This document shows, one piece after another, positions 63,881 through 64,000 of a stretch of DNA of 64,000 bases. Source of the stretch: CAADGL01 sp964643885 (GTDB taxonomy: Bacteria > Planctomycetota > Phycisphaerae > UBA1845 > Fen-1342); contig CAZXUI010000016.1 of NCBI GenBank assembly GCA_964643885.1, positions 1 through 64,000 of the forward strand, given 5' to 3'. The notes under the pieces are model-generated. The model was not told where the DNA came from. It ran no database searches and saw nothing but the letters and a program-made list of their open reading frames with translations. Each line of letters starts with the position of its first letter. The first letter of the stretch is position 1. Both the position numbers and the translations under genes were made by a program.

Positions 63881-64000
63881 TCAGCGCCGTTCTGCGGCGG
63901 CGCGGCGGATTCGCTCGCGGGCCTGGTCGGAGAGCCGGTCGGCGGCGAGCGGCGGCGCTTCGTGCGTGCCGAGCAGCTCGCGGGCGGCATCGGCGATCTG
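63881..64000 (-). CDS. C-terminal end of an unidentified protein (partial)
   Basis: The last 39 codons and TGA of a minus-strand gene entering from beyond the window. The visible peptide (ADAARELLGTHEAPPLAADR, then a Arg/Glu-rich helix) resembles the end of trimethylamine-methyltransferase-like (MttB) proteins, which carry a x-EILxxxExPPL-x motif. This is a weak match on few residues. Confidence 0.45.
   Translation of the reverse strand, partial: QIADAARELLGTHEAPPLAADRLSDQARERIRRAAAERR

Overview
The window is a high-GC bacterial chromosome segment that most resembles Planctomycetota, perhaps a Phycisphaerae-like lineage. The evidence is dockerin-like EF-hand tails on secreted proteins, a PEP-CTERM/HAF-repeat protein, an HYExAFE-family protein, membrane proteins led by a CPxCGYxLRGL zinc ribbon, an ECF sigma factor beside a Ser/Thr kinase, LpxD, and a histone H1-like (Hc1) protein. 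Two runs of N (876-885 and 58237-58336) show a scaffolded draft assembly.

Layout. 1-5.1 kb: dockerin tail, uvrA (crossed by a gap), a small secreted protein, alanine dehydrogenase. 5.3-8 kb: MacA-like adaptor plus a MacB/LolD-type ATPase with a membrane tail. 8.1-11 kb: 34-bp tandem repeat, then rpsO-pnp with a good promoter. 11-17.1 kb: FHA-GAF histidine kinase, mfd, HYExAFE protein. 17.5-22.2 kb, minus strand: GNAT, then a four-gene operon of LPP20/FlgT-like envelope proteins. 22.5-28.4 kb: CPBP protease, thioredoxin-fold protein, coiled-coil protein, tiny zinc ribbon, M48 protease. 28.6-34.5 kb: zinc-ribbon protein, lpxD, Cys/Met-metabolism PLP enzyme, zinc-ribbon membrane protein, a gene split by an in-frame TAG. 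34.6-40.2 kb: four secreted or surface proteins, one frameshifted. 40.3-48 kb: 3-hydroxyanthranilate dioxygenase, topA, tRNA-Leu(UAG), uvrC, Hc1-like, FabZ-like, degenerate UvrC paralogue. 48-57.4 kb: two lipoproteins and a peptide-use group (two divergent OPT transporters, an MFS/POT-like carrier, peptidase T). 57.4-64 kb: repeat-rich DNA, Ser/Thr kinase-HEAT-hydrolase fusion, ECF sigma factor, ABC-2 permease, and a C-terminal gene fragment.

Themes. Nucleotide excision repair is well represented: uvrA, mfd, uvrC and a UvrC-like paralogue. Several families of short perfect palindromes (stem 7-10 bp, loop mostly 3-5 nt) fill intergenic DNA, above all between convergent gene ends. Several genes have a -10-like hexamer 6-11 nt before the start codon and no visible Shine-Dalgarno, which suggests leaderless transcripts. 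The strongest candidates for something undescribed are the LPP20/FlgT-like operon with a shared H-x-x-H-Y-K/R-G signature, the HYExAFE protein read as a PD-(D/E)XK-type nuclease, the degenerate UvrC paralogue, and the repeat superfamily. No database search was run. Family names rest on recognised motifs, and mechanisms beyond those motifs are inference.
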